Shown here: positions 1 to 5,015 of the stretch, piece by piece
Layout of the letters: each line of letters starts with the position of its first letter
How positions within the stretch are numbered: the stretch's first letter is position 1
NCBI GenBank assembly: GCA_028290125.1
Contig: JAQGKM010000201.1
Coordinates: 1-6,571 of the forward strand
DNA length: 6,571 bases
Direction: 5' to 3'
Source: Hyphomicrobiales bacterium
GTDB taxonomy: Bacteria; Pseudomonadota; Alphaproteobacteria; Rhizobiales; Beijerinckiaceae
Program-made: the position numbers and the translations under genes
Notes under the pieces: model-generated
What the model saw: only the letters and a program-made list of their open reading frames with translations
The model's database searches: none
What the model was told of the DNA's origin: nothing

Positions 1-1
1 C

Positions 2-433
2 GGTTTTTCCAGCGACGCCGAGCGCGACTGGTTTCGCCTGCTGCAATCCGTGCAGGGCGTCGGTTCGAAAGTCGCGCTCGCAATCCTCGGCATCCTGCCG
101 CCCGGCGATCTCACCACCGCGATCGCCATGCAGGACAAGGCGTCGGTCGCCCGCACGCCAGGCGTCGGCCCGAAGCTCGCGCAGCGCATCGTCACCGAAC
201 TGAAGGACAAGGCGCCGTCCTTCGGAAACGTCGATCCCAATCTCGCGCGTCTCGCCGGAGATGAGGCGCCGGGCGCGCCCAAGCCCGTGCAGGACGCGAT
301 TTCCGCGCTGGTCAACCTCGGCTACGGACGCCCGCAAGCCGCCGCAGCCATCGCCGCGAGCCTCACGGCGCTTGGCGAGACCGCGGAGACGAGCGCTTTG
401 ATCCGGCGCGGCCTGAAGGAGCTGGCGCAGTGA
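2..433 (+). CDS. ruvA: Holliday junction branch migration protein RuvA (5'-truncated by window edge)
   Basis: RuvA binds four-way DNA junctions as a tetramer and loads the RuvB motor during recombinational repair. The visible 143 codons are the C-terminal two thirds; RuvA is usually about 200 residues, so the N-terminal OB-fold domain lies upstream of the window. Two helix-hairpin-helix DNA-binding motifs are visible, at fragment residues 13-29 (core QGVGSK) and 50-67 (core PGVGPK, followed by LAQRIVTELKDK, very typical of RuvA). A flexible acidic/proline linker follows, then the small C-terminal three-helix domain at about 98-143 (DAISALVNLGY), which contacts RuvB. The frame is open to the window edge, and the GTG at position 50 is an internal valine, not a start. 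The stop overlaps the ruvB start by 4 bases, indicating translational coupling. ruvC would be expected just upstream, but this is not visible. Confidence 0.95.
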   Translation, partial: GFSSDAERDWFRLLQSVQGVGSKVALAILGILPPGDLTTAIAMQDKASVARTPGVGPKLAQRIVTELKDKAPSFGNVDPNLARLAGDEAPGAPKPVQDAISALVNLGYGRPQAAAAIAASLTALGETAETSALIRRGLKELAQ

Positions 434-1470
434 CCGACAATCCCCGCCTCGTCTCTCCGGAAAAGCGCGGCGACGACACGGACGCCTCGATCCGCCCGCT
501 CTCGCTGCTCGACTTCACCGGGCAGGAGGCGGCGCGCAAGAACCTGAAGATCTTCATCGAGGCCGCGAAGGCGCGCGGCGATGCGCTCGACCATGTGCTG
601 TTCGTCGGGCCGCCGGGTCTCGGCAAGACCACGCTCGCCCAGATCGTTGCGCGCGAGCTCGGCGTCAACTTCCGCTCAACGTCGGGGCCGGTCATCGCCA
701 AGGCCGGCGATCTTGCGGCGCAGCTCACCAATCTTGAAGAACGCGACGTGCTGTTCATCGACGAAATCCATCGTCTCAATCCGGCGGTGGAGGAAATTCT
801 CTACCCGGCGATGGAGGACTTCCAGCTCGATCTCATCATCGGCGAAGGGCCAGCCGCGCGGTCCGTGAAAATCGATCTCGCGAAATTCACGCTGGTCGGC
901 GCCACAACGCGCGCCGGGCTCCTGACGACGCCGCTGCGCGATCGTTTCGGCATTCCAATCCGGCTCAATTTCTACACGACGCCGGAGCTCGAGAGCATCG
1001 TGGTGCGCGGCGCGCGCGTGATGAACATTCCGATGACGCCGGAAGGCGCGAATGAAATCGCGCGCCGCGCGCGCGGAACGCCGCGCATCGCCGGGCGCCT
1101 GCTGCGCCGGGTCCGCGACTTCGCCATCGTGGACGACAATGCGCGCGTGACGCGCGAGGTCGCCGACAAGGCGCTGCGTGCGCTCGATGTCGACGCGATC
1201 GGCCTCGACATCATGGACCGACGCTATCTCGACACCGTCGCGCTCAAATTCGGCGGCGGGCCTGTCGGCATCGAGACGATCGCGGCCTCGTTGTCGGAGC
1301 CGCGCGACGCGATCGAAGAGATCATCGAGCCTTACCTGCTGCAGCAAGGCTTCATCCAGCGCACGCCGCGCGGACGAATTCTGACGCCGGCCGCCTTCAA
1401 GCATCTGGGTCTCGAAGCGCCGACCTCAGTCGCGCCGCAGTTCGGGCTTTTTGCCGAAGGGGACGAGTGA
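430..1470 (+). CDS. ruvB: Holliday junction branch migration ATPase RuvB
   Basis: RuvB is the AAA+ hexameric ring helicase that pumps DNA through the RuvA-bound Holliday junction in the cytoplasm. The 346-residue product is full length for the family. Visible motifs are Walker A GPPGLGKT (residues 60-67), Walker B VLFIDE (107-112) followed by IHRLN, sensor 1 in LVGATTRAG (155-163), and the arginine-finger motif LRDRFG (169-174). Sensor 2 follows in GTPRIAGRLLRRVRDFA, then the C-terminal winged-helix DNA-binding domain (GGGPVGIETIAASL; EEIIEPYLLQQGFIQRTPRGR). The GTG start is chosen because it overlaps the ruvA stop (GTGA) and gives the expected N-terminus ahead of the IRPLSLLDFTGQ segment. 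In most alphaproteobacteria with this linkage ybgC or tol genes follow; here a toxin-antitoxin pair comes first. Confidence 0.98.
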   Translation: MTDNPRLVSPEKRGDDTDASIRPLSLLDFTGQEAARKNLKIFIEAAKARGDALDHVLFVGPPGLGKTTLAQIVARELGVNFRSTSGPVIAKAGDLAAQLTNLEERDVLFIDEIHRLNPAVEEILYPAMEDFQLDLIIGEGPAARSVKIDLAKFTLVGATTRAGLLTTPLRDRFGIPIRLNFYTTPELESIVVRGARVMNIPMTPEGANEIARRARGTPRIAGRLLRRVRDFAIVDDNARVTREVADKALRALDVDAIGLDIMDRRYLDTVALKFGGGPVGIETIAASLSEPRDAIEEIIEPYLLQQGFIQRTPRGRILTPAAFKHLGLEAPTSVAPQFGLFAEGDE

Positions 1471-1496
1471 TCTGGAAGGCGGGGTGGCTTCATGTT

Positions 1497-1500
1497 AGGA
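1497..1500 (+). promoter_or_regulatory. Ribosome binding site of the antitoxin gene
   Basis: AGGA sits 6 bases before the ATG at 1507 and fixes that start. An in-frame TAA at 1501-1503 excludes any longer N-terminus. The same bases lie within a possible extended -10 box (TG at 1493-1494, then TAGGAT at 1496-1501), but the matching -35 region (about 1473-1478, TGGAAG) is poor. A dedicated promoter for the toxin-antitoxin pair is therefore only a guess. Confidence 0.55.
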
Positions 1501-1506
1501 TAAGCC

Positions 1507-1731
1507 ATGACGCAGGACGAAGCCCTTCGCGCGCTGCAAGCCCTCCCGACAGAGTTGCGGGAGCGAGCGCTTGCTCGGCTAAAGGACGAAGCTGAACGGC
1601 TTCAAGTCCTTAAGCAGTTGATCCGAGATGGGCTTGACGACGCGGAGTCCGGCGACGTGACCGACTGGGATCCCGCAAGCCTGTTGGCCGAACTGGACGA
1701 CGACAGTCGCTTCACTCCGCGCACTGCCTGA
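1507..1731 (+). CDS. Probable antitoxin of a ParE-type toxin-antitoxin pair (ParD-like C-terminus)
   Basis: A 74-residue, charged, helix-rich, acidic-tailed protein encoded directly before a ParE-like toxin. Gene order, size and spacing (4 bases between stop and toxin start) identify it as the likely antitoxin, which would bind and neutralise the toxin and perhaps repress its own operon. Residues 35-64 (LKQLIRDGLDDAESGD, then WDPASLLAEL) resemble the toxin-embracing tail of ParD antitoxins, with a helix, a short Gly/Asp break and an acidic second helix. The first 34 residues form a predicted amphipathic helix or helices (ALPTELRERALARLKDEAERL) and do not show the usual ParD ribbon-helix-helix start, so its DNA-binding ability is uncertain. 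Codon choice includes CTA, CTT, GGG and CGA, less GC3-biased than ruvB, which fits acquisition by transfer. The family assignment is inferred from tail and context, not a full-length match. Confidence 0.7.
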   Translation: MTQDEALRALQALPTELRERALARLKDEAERLQVLKQLIRDGLDDAESGDVTDWDPASLLAELDDDSRFTPRTA

Positions 1732-1735
1732 ACAT

Positions 1736-2026
1736 ATGCGGATCCGCATCACACGGCGCGCCAAGGCGGACGTACAAGCGATCGTCAGGCTGATACGTAG
1801 CTATGACCGGATCGCGGCGACGCGATTCATCGCTCGCCTGGACGATGGCTTCCGAACCCTCGCCGAGCACCCTTTTTCGGGTGAGGAGCGAACGGAGTTC
1901 GGCCCCGGCGTCAGGCGCAAGGTGATTGGTCTGACATTGGTCTTCGACCGTGCCGATCCTCAGCAGCTGGTGATCTTGAGGGCGTTGGACGGGCGCATGG
2001 ATGTGGAGACGGAGTTCCTGAAATGA
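1736..2026 (+). CDS. RelE/ParE-superfamily toxin (ParE-like)
   Basis: The 96-residue product has the size and pattern of ParE toxins, whose characterised members poison DNA gyrase; relatives in the RelE branch cleave mRNA on the ribosome. Visible features are an N-terminal beta strand (RIRITRRAKADV), a helical hairpin at about 12-44 with the family-like segment AATRFIARLDDGFRTLAEHP, and a C-terminal beta sheet. The sheet includes FGPGVRRKVIGLTLVFDR (55-72) and LVILRALDGRMD (78-89), matching the ParE pattern of PG-[VL]-R, then I/VLR-x-L-x-G-x-x-D. The usual His in the last motif is Asp85 here. No Shine-Dalgarno sequence precedes the ATG, so translation probably depends on termination of the antitoxin 4 bases upstream. 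Its stop overlaps the ybgC ATG by 4 bases. Reading frame and key segments are intact, so it is probably functional. Target (gyrase or ribosome) cannot be settled from sequence. Confidence 0.85.
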   Translation: MRIRITRRAKADVQAIVRLIRSYDRIAATRFIARLDDGFRTLAEHPFSGEERTEFGPGVRRKVIGLTLVFDRADPQQLVILRALDGRMDVETEFLK

Positions 2027-2433
2027 CAGCGCCCTCCCCCCACGCCTTCCCGGTCCGGGTCTACTACGAAGACACCGATTTCTCCGGCGTCGTCTATCAC
2101 GCCTCCTACCTGCGCTTTATGGAGCGCGGGCGCACCGAGATGCTGCGGGCGCGCGGCGTTGCGCAGGGCGCGTCCCTGACGGCAGAGCCCGGCGAGCGCT
2201 TCGGCTTCGCCGTGCGGGCCATGACCATCGACTTCCGCCGTCCGGCCCGGATGGACGACATGCTCACGATCGAGACCGAAGTGGTCGAGATCGGCGGCGC
2301 CTCGATGGAGCTGGCGCAACGGGTCAAGCGGGGCGACGAGCTCCTGATCGACGCCACGGTGCGGATCGCCTGCGTGGTGGACGGGCGACCCTGCCGCATC
2401 CCAGCCGCCATCCGGGACAGCTTAAGCTCGTAA
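2023..2433 (+). CDS. ybgC: Tol-Pal cluster acyl-CoA thioesterase YbgC (hotdog fold)
   Basis: YbgC is a cytoplasmic thioesterase of the 4HBT/hotdog family that hydrolyses acyl-CoA thioesters and has been linked in E. coli to phospholipid-synthesis proteins; its precise role in the Tol system is unclear. The 136-residue product carries the signature at residues 13-39: VYYEDTDFSGVVYHASYLRF then MERGRTE. It includes the catalytic-site Asp19 and the conserved His26. The rest forms the hotdog beta sheet (FAVRAMTIDFRRPARMDD; IETEVVEIGGASMELAQRV). The ATG is embedded in the toxin stop (ATGA), and no strong ribosome binding site is visible, so translation is likely coupled to the toxin gene. In related genomes this gene usually follows ruvB or directly precedes tolQ; here it is separated from ruvB by the toxin-antitoxin pair and from tolQ by 209 bases. 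Confidence 0.95.
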   Translation: MTAPSPHAFPVRVYYEDTDFSGVVYHASYLRFMERGRTEMLRARGVAQGASLTAEPGERFGFAVRAMTIDFRRPARMDDMLTIETEVVEIGGASMELAQRVKRGDELLIDATVRIACVVDGRPCRIPAAIRDSLSS

Positions 2434-2441
2434 AGCTCAAC

Positions 2442-2458
2442 GTGCCGCATTGCGGCGC
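2442..2458 (+). terminator. Weak hairpin after ybgC (possible terminator or attenuator)
   Basis: GCCGC (2444-2448) and GCGGC (2452-2456) pair perfectly across an ATT loop, and the stem extends by one T-G wobble and one G-C pair. No T-run follows, only the mixed sequence CTAACGCGTTGTTAA, so this does not meet the standard for an intrinsic terminator. Its location 8 bases after the ybgC stop makes partial termination or mRNA-end protection possible. Confidence 0.2.
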
Positions 2459-2468
2459 CGCTAACGCG

Positions 2469-2500
2469 TTGTTAACCCTGTTGAGTGCTTAACTCACCAT
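2469..2500 (+). promoter_or_regulatory. Candidate promoter/operator region for tolQRAB
   Basis: A locally AT-richer stretch in the 209-base gap contains TTAACC (2472-2477) and TTAACT (2489-2494), 17 bases apart. It also holds the inverted repeat TGAGT (2482-2486) and ACTCA (2492-2496) around a 5-base spacer. A TTGAGT hexamer at 2481-2486 could be a -35 box, but I find no good -10 partner at the right distance. The TTAA motifs recall half-sites of the cell-cycle regulator CtrA (TTAA-N7-TTAA), but the spacing between them is 13, not 7. The call rests on position and composition. Confidence 0.3.
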
Positions 2501-2626
2501 TGGTCAGTGGCTTGCGTCAGGCTTGTCGCCCCTCGGCGGCGCGCCCGGCGAAGCCCCAGAATTGACCGATTTGGCGCAGAGGAACGACGCCGGCTGGCTG
2601 GCCATCCGCGTCGCCTTCCGGTCGAT

Positions 2627-2633
2627 GAGAGGA
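2627..2633 (+). promoter_or_regulatory. Ribosome binding site deciding the tolQ start
   Basis: GAGAGGA lies 9 bases before the ATG at 2643. It favours that start over the in-frame ATG at 2625 and the TTG at 2523, neither of which has a comparable upstream motif. Confidence 0.7.
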
Positions 2634-2642
2634 CGGATCCGA

Positions 2643-3371
2643 ATGAACCCCGCAGACATCGCCTCCGGCGCCATTGCGCCCGCCCAGGAAGGCTCTTTCT
2701 GGCTCATGTTCTGGGGCGCGCATTTCGTCGTCAAGGTCGTGATGATCGGGCTGCTCGCCGCCTCGGTCTGGTCGTGGGCGATCATCGTCAACAAATTCAT
2801 CCTGCTTCGCAAGTTCAGAAGCGCGATGGACCAGTTCGAAGAAGGCTTCTGGTCCGGCAATTCGCTCGAGGATCTTTACGCCTCGCTGTCGAACCGCCCG
2901 ACCACCGCGATGGCGACGTTGTTCGTCGCAGCCATGCGCGAATGGAAGCGCTCCTTCCAGGCGGCCTCGTCGTCCTACATGGGCCTGCAGGCGCGCATCG
3001 AGAAAGTGCTCGACGTCTCCATCGCACGCGAAGTCGAGCGGCTCGAATCCAACCTTCTCGTGCTCGCGTCCGTCGCCTCCGCCGGCCCCTTCGTCGGCCT
3101 GTTCGGCACGGTGTGGGGCATCATGTCGTCGTTCCGCTCGATCGCGGCGTCGAAGAACACCTCGCTCGCCGTCGTTGCGCCCGGAATTGCGGAAGCGCTG
3201 TTCGCCACCGCGATCGGCCTCTTCGCCGCCATCCCGGCGCTGATCTTCTACAACATCCTGTCCGGCAAGGTGGCGCGCTCGCAGGCGCGCATGGAAAGCT
3301 TCGCCGACGAATTCTCCTCGATCCTGTCGCGCCAGATCGACTCGCATGTCGGCCGCGACAGGGCCGCATAA
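2643..3371 (+). CDS. tolQ: Tol-Pal system proton-channel subunit TolQ
   Basis: TolQ is the polytopic inner-membrane stator subunit (MotA/TolQ/ExbB family). With TolR it uses the proton gradient to energise TolA for outer-membrane constriction at division. The chosen start gives 242 residues, normal for TolQ. Membrane segments are seen at about 28-49, 138-160 and 183-203, with a long cytoplasmic loop between the first two. The family hallmarks are GPFVGLFGTVWGIMSSF (148-164) and PGIAEALFATAIGLFAAIPA (180-199), including the conserved channel-lining Thr156 and Thr189 region. ExbB is the main alternative, but the neighbouring tolR, tolA, tolB and ybgC settle it as TolQ. The stop is 12 bases before tolR. 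An N-terminal extension of up to 40 codons is open in frame but poorly supported. Confidence 0.96.
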   Translation: MNPADIASGAIAPAQEGSFWLMFWGAHFVVKVVMIGLLAASVWSWAIIVNKFILLRKFRSAMDQFEEGFWSGNSLEDLYASLSNRPTTAMATLFVAAMREWKRSFQAASSSYMGLQARIEKVLDVSIAREVERLESNLLVLASVASAGPFVGLFGTVWGIMSSFRSIAASKNTSLAVVAPGIAEALFATAIGLFAAIPALIFYNILSGKVARSQARMESFADEFSSILSRQIDSHVGRDRAA

Positions 3372-3383
3372 GGGAGCGCCACG

Positions 3384-3830
3384 ATGGGAATGTCGGTCGG
3401 AGCTGGCGCCAAGGGCGGACGACGCAGACGCGGCGTGCCGCGCTACGGCGCCATGGCGGACATCAACATGACGCCGTTCATCGACGTCATGCTGGTTCTG
3501 CTCATCATCTTCATGGTCGCGGCGCCGCTGCTGTCGTCAGGCGTGCCGATCGATCTGCCGCAGACGAAAGCCGCCGCCCTCAACATCGACCAGAAGCCTT
3601 TGTCGGTGTCGATCGACGAGAAGGGCGGAGTCTTTCTCGCCGACCAGCCGGTTGTCGTCGAAGCCCTGCCCGACAGGCTGAAGTCGCTTGCGAAGGATGG
3701 TTACGACGAGCGGATCTACGTGCGCGCCTCCAAGGGCGTCATGTATGGCCGCGTCGCCGAAGTCATGTCGATCGTCACCGCCGCCGGCTACAAGAAAGTC
3801 GCGCTGGTGACCGATCAGGAGAAGAAGTGA
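3384..3830 (+). CDS. tolR: Tol-Pal system protein TolR
   Basis: TolR is the single-span partner of TolQ (ExbD/TolR family); its membrane Asp carries protons and its periplasmic domain can interact with peptidoglycan. The 148-residue product has a short, very basic cytoplasmic N-terminus (GGRRRRG) and then the signature MADINMTPFIDVMLVLLIIF (24-43). Asp34 sits at the membrane entrance and corresponds to the essential Asp of E. coli TolR. One membrane helix (about 34-52) is followed by a periplasmic domain with alternating strands and helices (IDLPQTKA; PLSVSIDEKGGVFL; DERIYVRASKGVMYGRVAEVM; YKKVALVTD). AGGGAG at 3371-3376 lies 7 bases before the ATG; an ATG two codons later is an alternative. 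tolA begins 10 bases after the stop. Confidence 0.96.
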   Translation: MGMSVGAGAKGGRRRRGVPRYGAMADINMTPFIDVMLVLLIIFMVAAPLLSSGVPIDLPQTKAAALNIDQKPLSVSIDEKGGVFLADQPVVVEALPDRLKSLAKDGYDERIYVRASKGVMYGRVAEVMSIVTAAGYKKVALVTDQEKK

Positions 3831-3840
3831 GCGCCGCCGC

Positions 3841-4968
3841 GTGAAACTCAACGCTTCCGAACCGGGCGTTGTCGTCTCGGCAGCCGCGCATGTCGCGCTG
3901 CTGGTGGCGACGCTCGTCGCGTTTTCGGATGCGCCGAAGTTCCAGGAAGCACAGGAGAGCGTGCCCGTCGAGGTCATCACCAACGAGCAGTTCAACCAGA
4001 TCACGCGCGGCGAGAAGACCGCGAAAGAAACCAAGCCGCTGCCGCCGCGCGCCGACAAGGTCGCAGAGGTCACGGAGACGCGGCCGACGCCGGTGACGCG
4101 CGAAGCCAAGGTCGACACGGCGGCCCCGACGCAGGAAGGCAAGCGCGAGCCCGATCCCGGCCGCGACGACAAGCCCGTTCCGACGCCGCCGAAAGAAGCC
4201 GCGCAGCCGCCCCTGCCGCCCAAGCCCGAACCCGTGAAGGAGCCGCCGCGGCCCGAGCCGCCGAAGGCCCAGGAGAAGGCTGAGCCGAAGAAGCCCGAAC
4301 CGCCGAAGGAAGCCGAGACGATCGAGCCGCTGAAGGCGCAAAAGCCGAAGGACGAACCCAAGAAGCAGGCCGAGGCGCCGGTGCCGCCGCGCATCCCGCC
4401 GCGTCCGCGCGAGACGCCGCCGGAGCCGCCGAAACTCGACCAGGTGGCGAAGCTGCTCGAACAGAAGAAGGCCGACGACAAGCCCGCCGCCAAGCCGAAA
4501 TCCGGCGACGAGCAGGCCATGAAGGCCAAGACCGACCCGACCGAAATCTCGCGCCTGCTGTCGCGCGAGGATGCGCAGCAGCGCGCCTCGACCGGACAGG
4601 CTGTCAGCCGCCAGGCGTCGCTCGGCACCGCGACCGCCAATGCGCCGAAAATGTCGCCCTCGCTCTGGGCCTCGCTCGATGGCTTGATGCAGGATCAATA
4701 CAAGCAATGCTGGTCCTATCTCGGCATGAGCGCGACCAACCGCTACATCCCGCAGATCAAGGTGGAATACACCAAGGATGGCGCGCTCTCGGCGCAGCCG
4801 GTCCTCAACAACCCGCCGTCCGACCCGTCGCTGACGTCGCTCGCGGAAAGCGCCATGCGCGCCGTGCGTCGCTGCAATCCGTTGAAGATTCCCGCTCAGT
4901 ACCAGCCCTATTTCGACCAATGGCGTTCGCGCGTCCTGCGCTTCGATCCCGAAGAAATGCAGGGCTGA
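3841..4968 (+). CDS. tolA: Tol-Pal system periplasm-spanning protein TolA
   Basis: TolA links the TolQR motor in the inner membrane to TolB and Pal at the outer membrane. The 375-residue product has the three-part TolA layout. An N-terminal membrane anchor lies at about 9-27 (VVVSAAAHVALLVATLVAF, containing the Ser and His typical of TolA/TonB anchors). A long Pro/Glu/Lys-rich spacer covers about 60-200, with many PPK, PEP and KPEPPKE units. A compact C-terminal domain from about 271 onward contains Cys290 and Cys345, positioned like the disulphide pair of TolA domain III. The spacer is proline-rich rather than the Ala/Lys long helix of E. coli TolA, hence TonB-like in texture, but gene context says TolA. 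GTG at 3841 is the only plausible start: an in-frame stop lies at 3808-3810. The nearest Shine-Dalgarno-like AGGAG is 16-20 bases upstream, too far for comfort, so coupling to tolR is likely. Confidence 0.93.
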   Translation: MKLNASEPGVVVSAAAHVALLVATLVAFSDAPKFQEAQESVPVEVITNEQFNQITRGEKTAKETKPLPPRADKVAEVTETRPTPVTREAKVDTAAPTQEGKREPDPGRDDKPVPTPPKEAAQPPLPPKPEPVKEPPRPEPPKAQEKAEPKKPEPPKEAETIEPLKAQKPKDEPKKQAEAPVPPRIPPRPRETPPEPPKLDQVAKLLEQKKADDKPAAKPKSGDEQAMKAKTDPTEISRLLSREDAQQRASTGQAVSRQASLGTATANAPKMSPSLWASLDGLMQDQYKQCWSYLGMSATNRYIPQIKVEYTKDGALSAQPVLNNPPSDPSLTSLAESAMRAVRRCNPLKIPAQYQPYFDQWRSRVLRFDPEEMQG

Positions 4969-5015
4969 TCATTGCGCCCGCTTTCCTGCCACACGAAATG
5001 CGACGAGACATGCTC

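Larger units (their letters stand above)
2434..2642 (+). other. ybgC-tolQ intergenic region
   Basis: These 209 bases hold no gene I can support. The first half is locally AT-richer and contains a small GC hairpin (2442-2458), TTAA motifs and a 5-base inverted repeat (2482-2496), suggesting a promoter or operator for tolQRAB. From 2523 the tolQ frame is open upstream of the chosen start, with a TTG at 2523 and an ATG at 2625. An N-terminally extended TolQ cannot be formally excluded, but these codons show no TolQ-like character. Confidence 0.6.

Noticed and set aside
676..1404. A 242-codon - strand open frame opposite ruvB
   Set aside because: Shadow of ruvB: Arg/Asp/Ala-rich composition and no recognisable motif.
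1441..1458. Terminator hairpin at the end of ruvB (TTCGG ... CCGAA)
   Set aside because: The 5-bp stem lies inside the ruvB coding sequence and has no following T-run; the T stretch is in its loop.
2472..2492. Full CtrA binding site upstream of tolQ
   Set aside because: The two TTAA motifs are separated by 13 bases rather than 7, so only half-site resemblance remains.
2507..3844. A 445-codon + strand open frame overlapping tolQ and tolR
   Set aside because: It is a high-GC shadow: extremely Arg-rich, no recognisable domain, and it overlaps two genes with full family signatures in another frame.
3537..4920. Two long - strand open frames opposite tolR/tolA (3537-4640 and 3775-4920)
   Set aside because: They are mirror translations of the Pro/Glu/Lys-rich tolA spacer, giving Ser/Gly-rich or Leu/Arg-rich low-complexity protein, with no start signal or family match.
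4707..5015. Longer TolB starting inside tolA at 4707
   Set aside because: The added residues are an out-of-frame reading of the conserved TolA C-terminal domain, and would bury the signal peptide.
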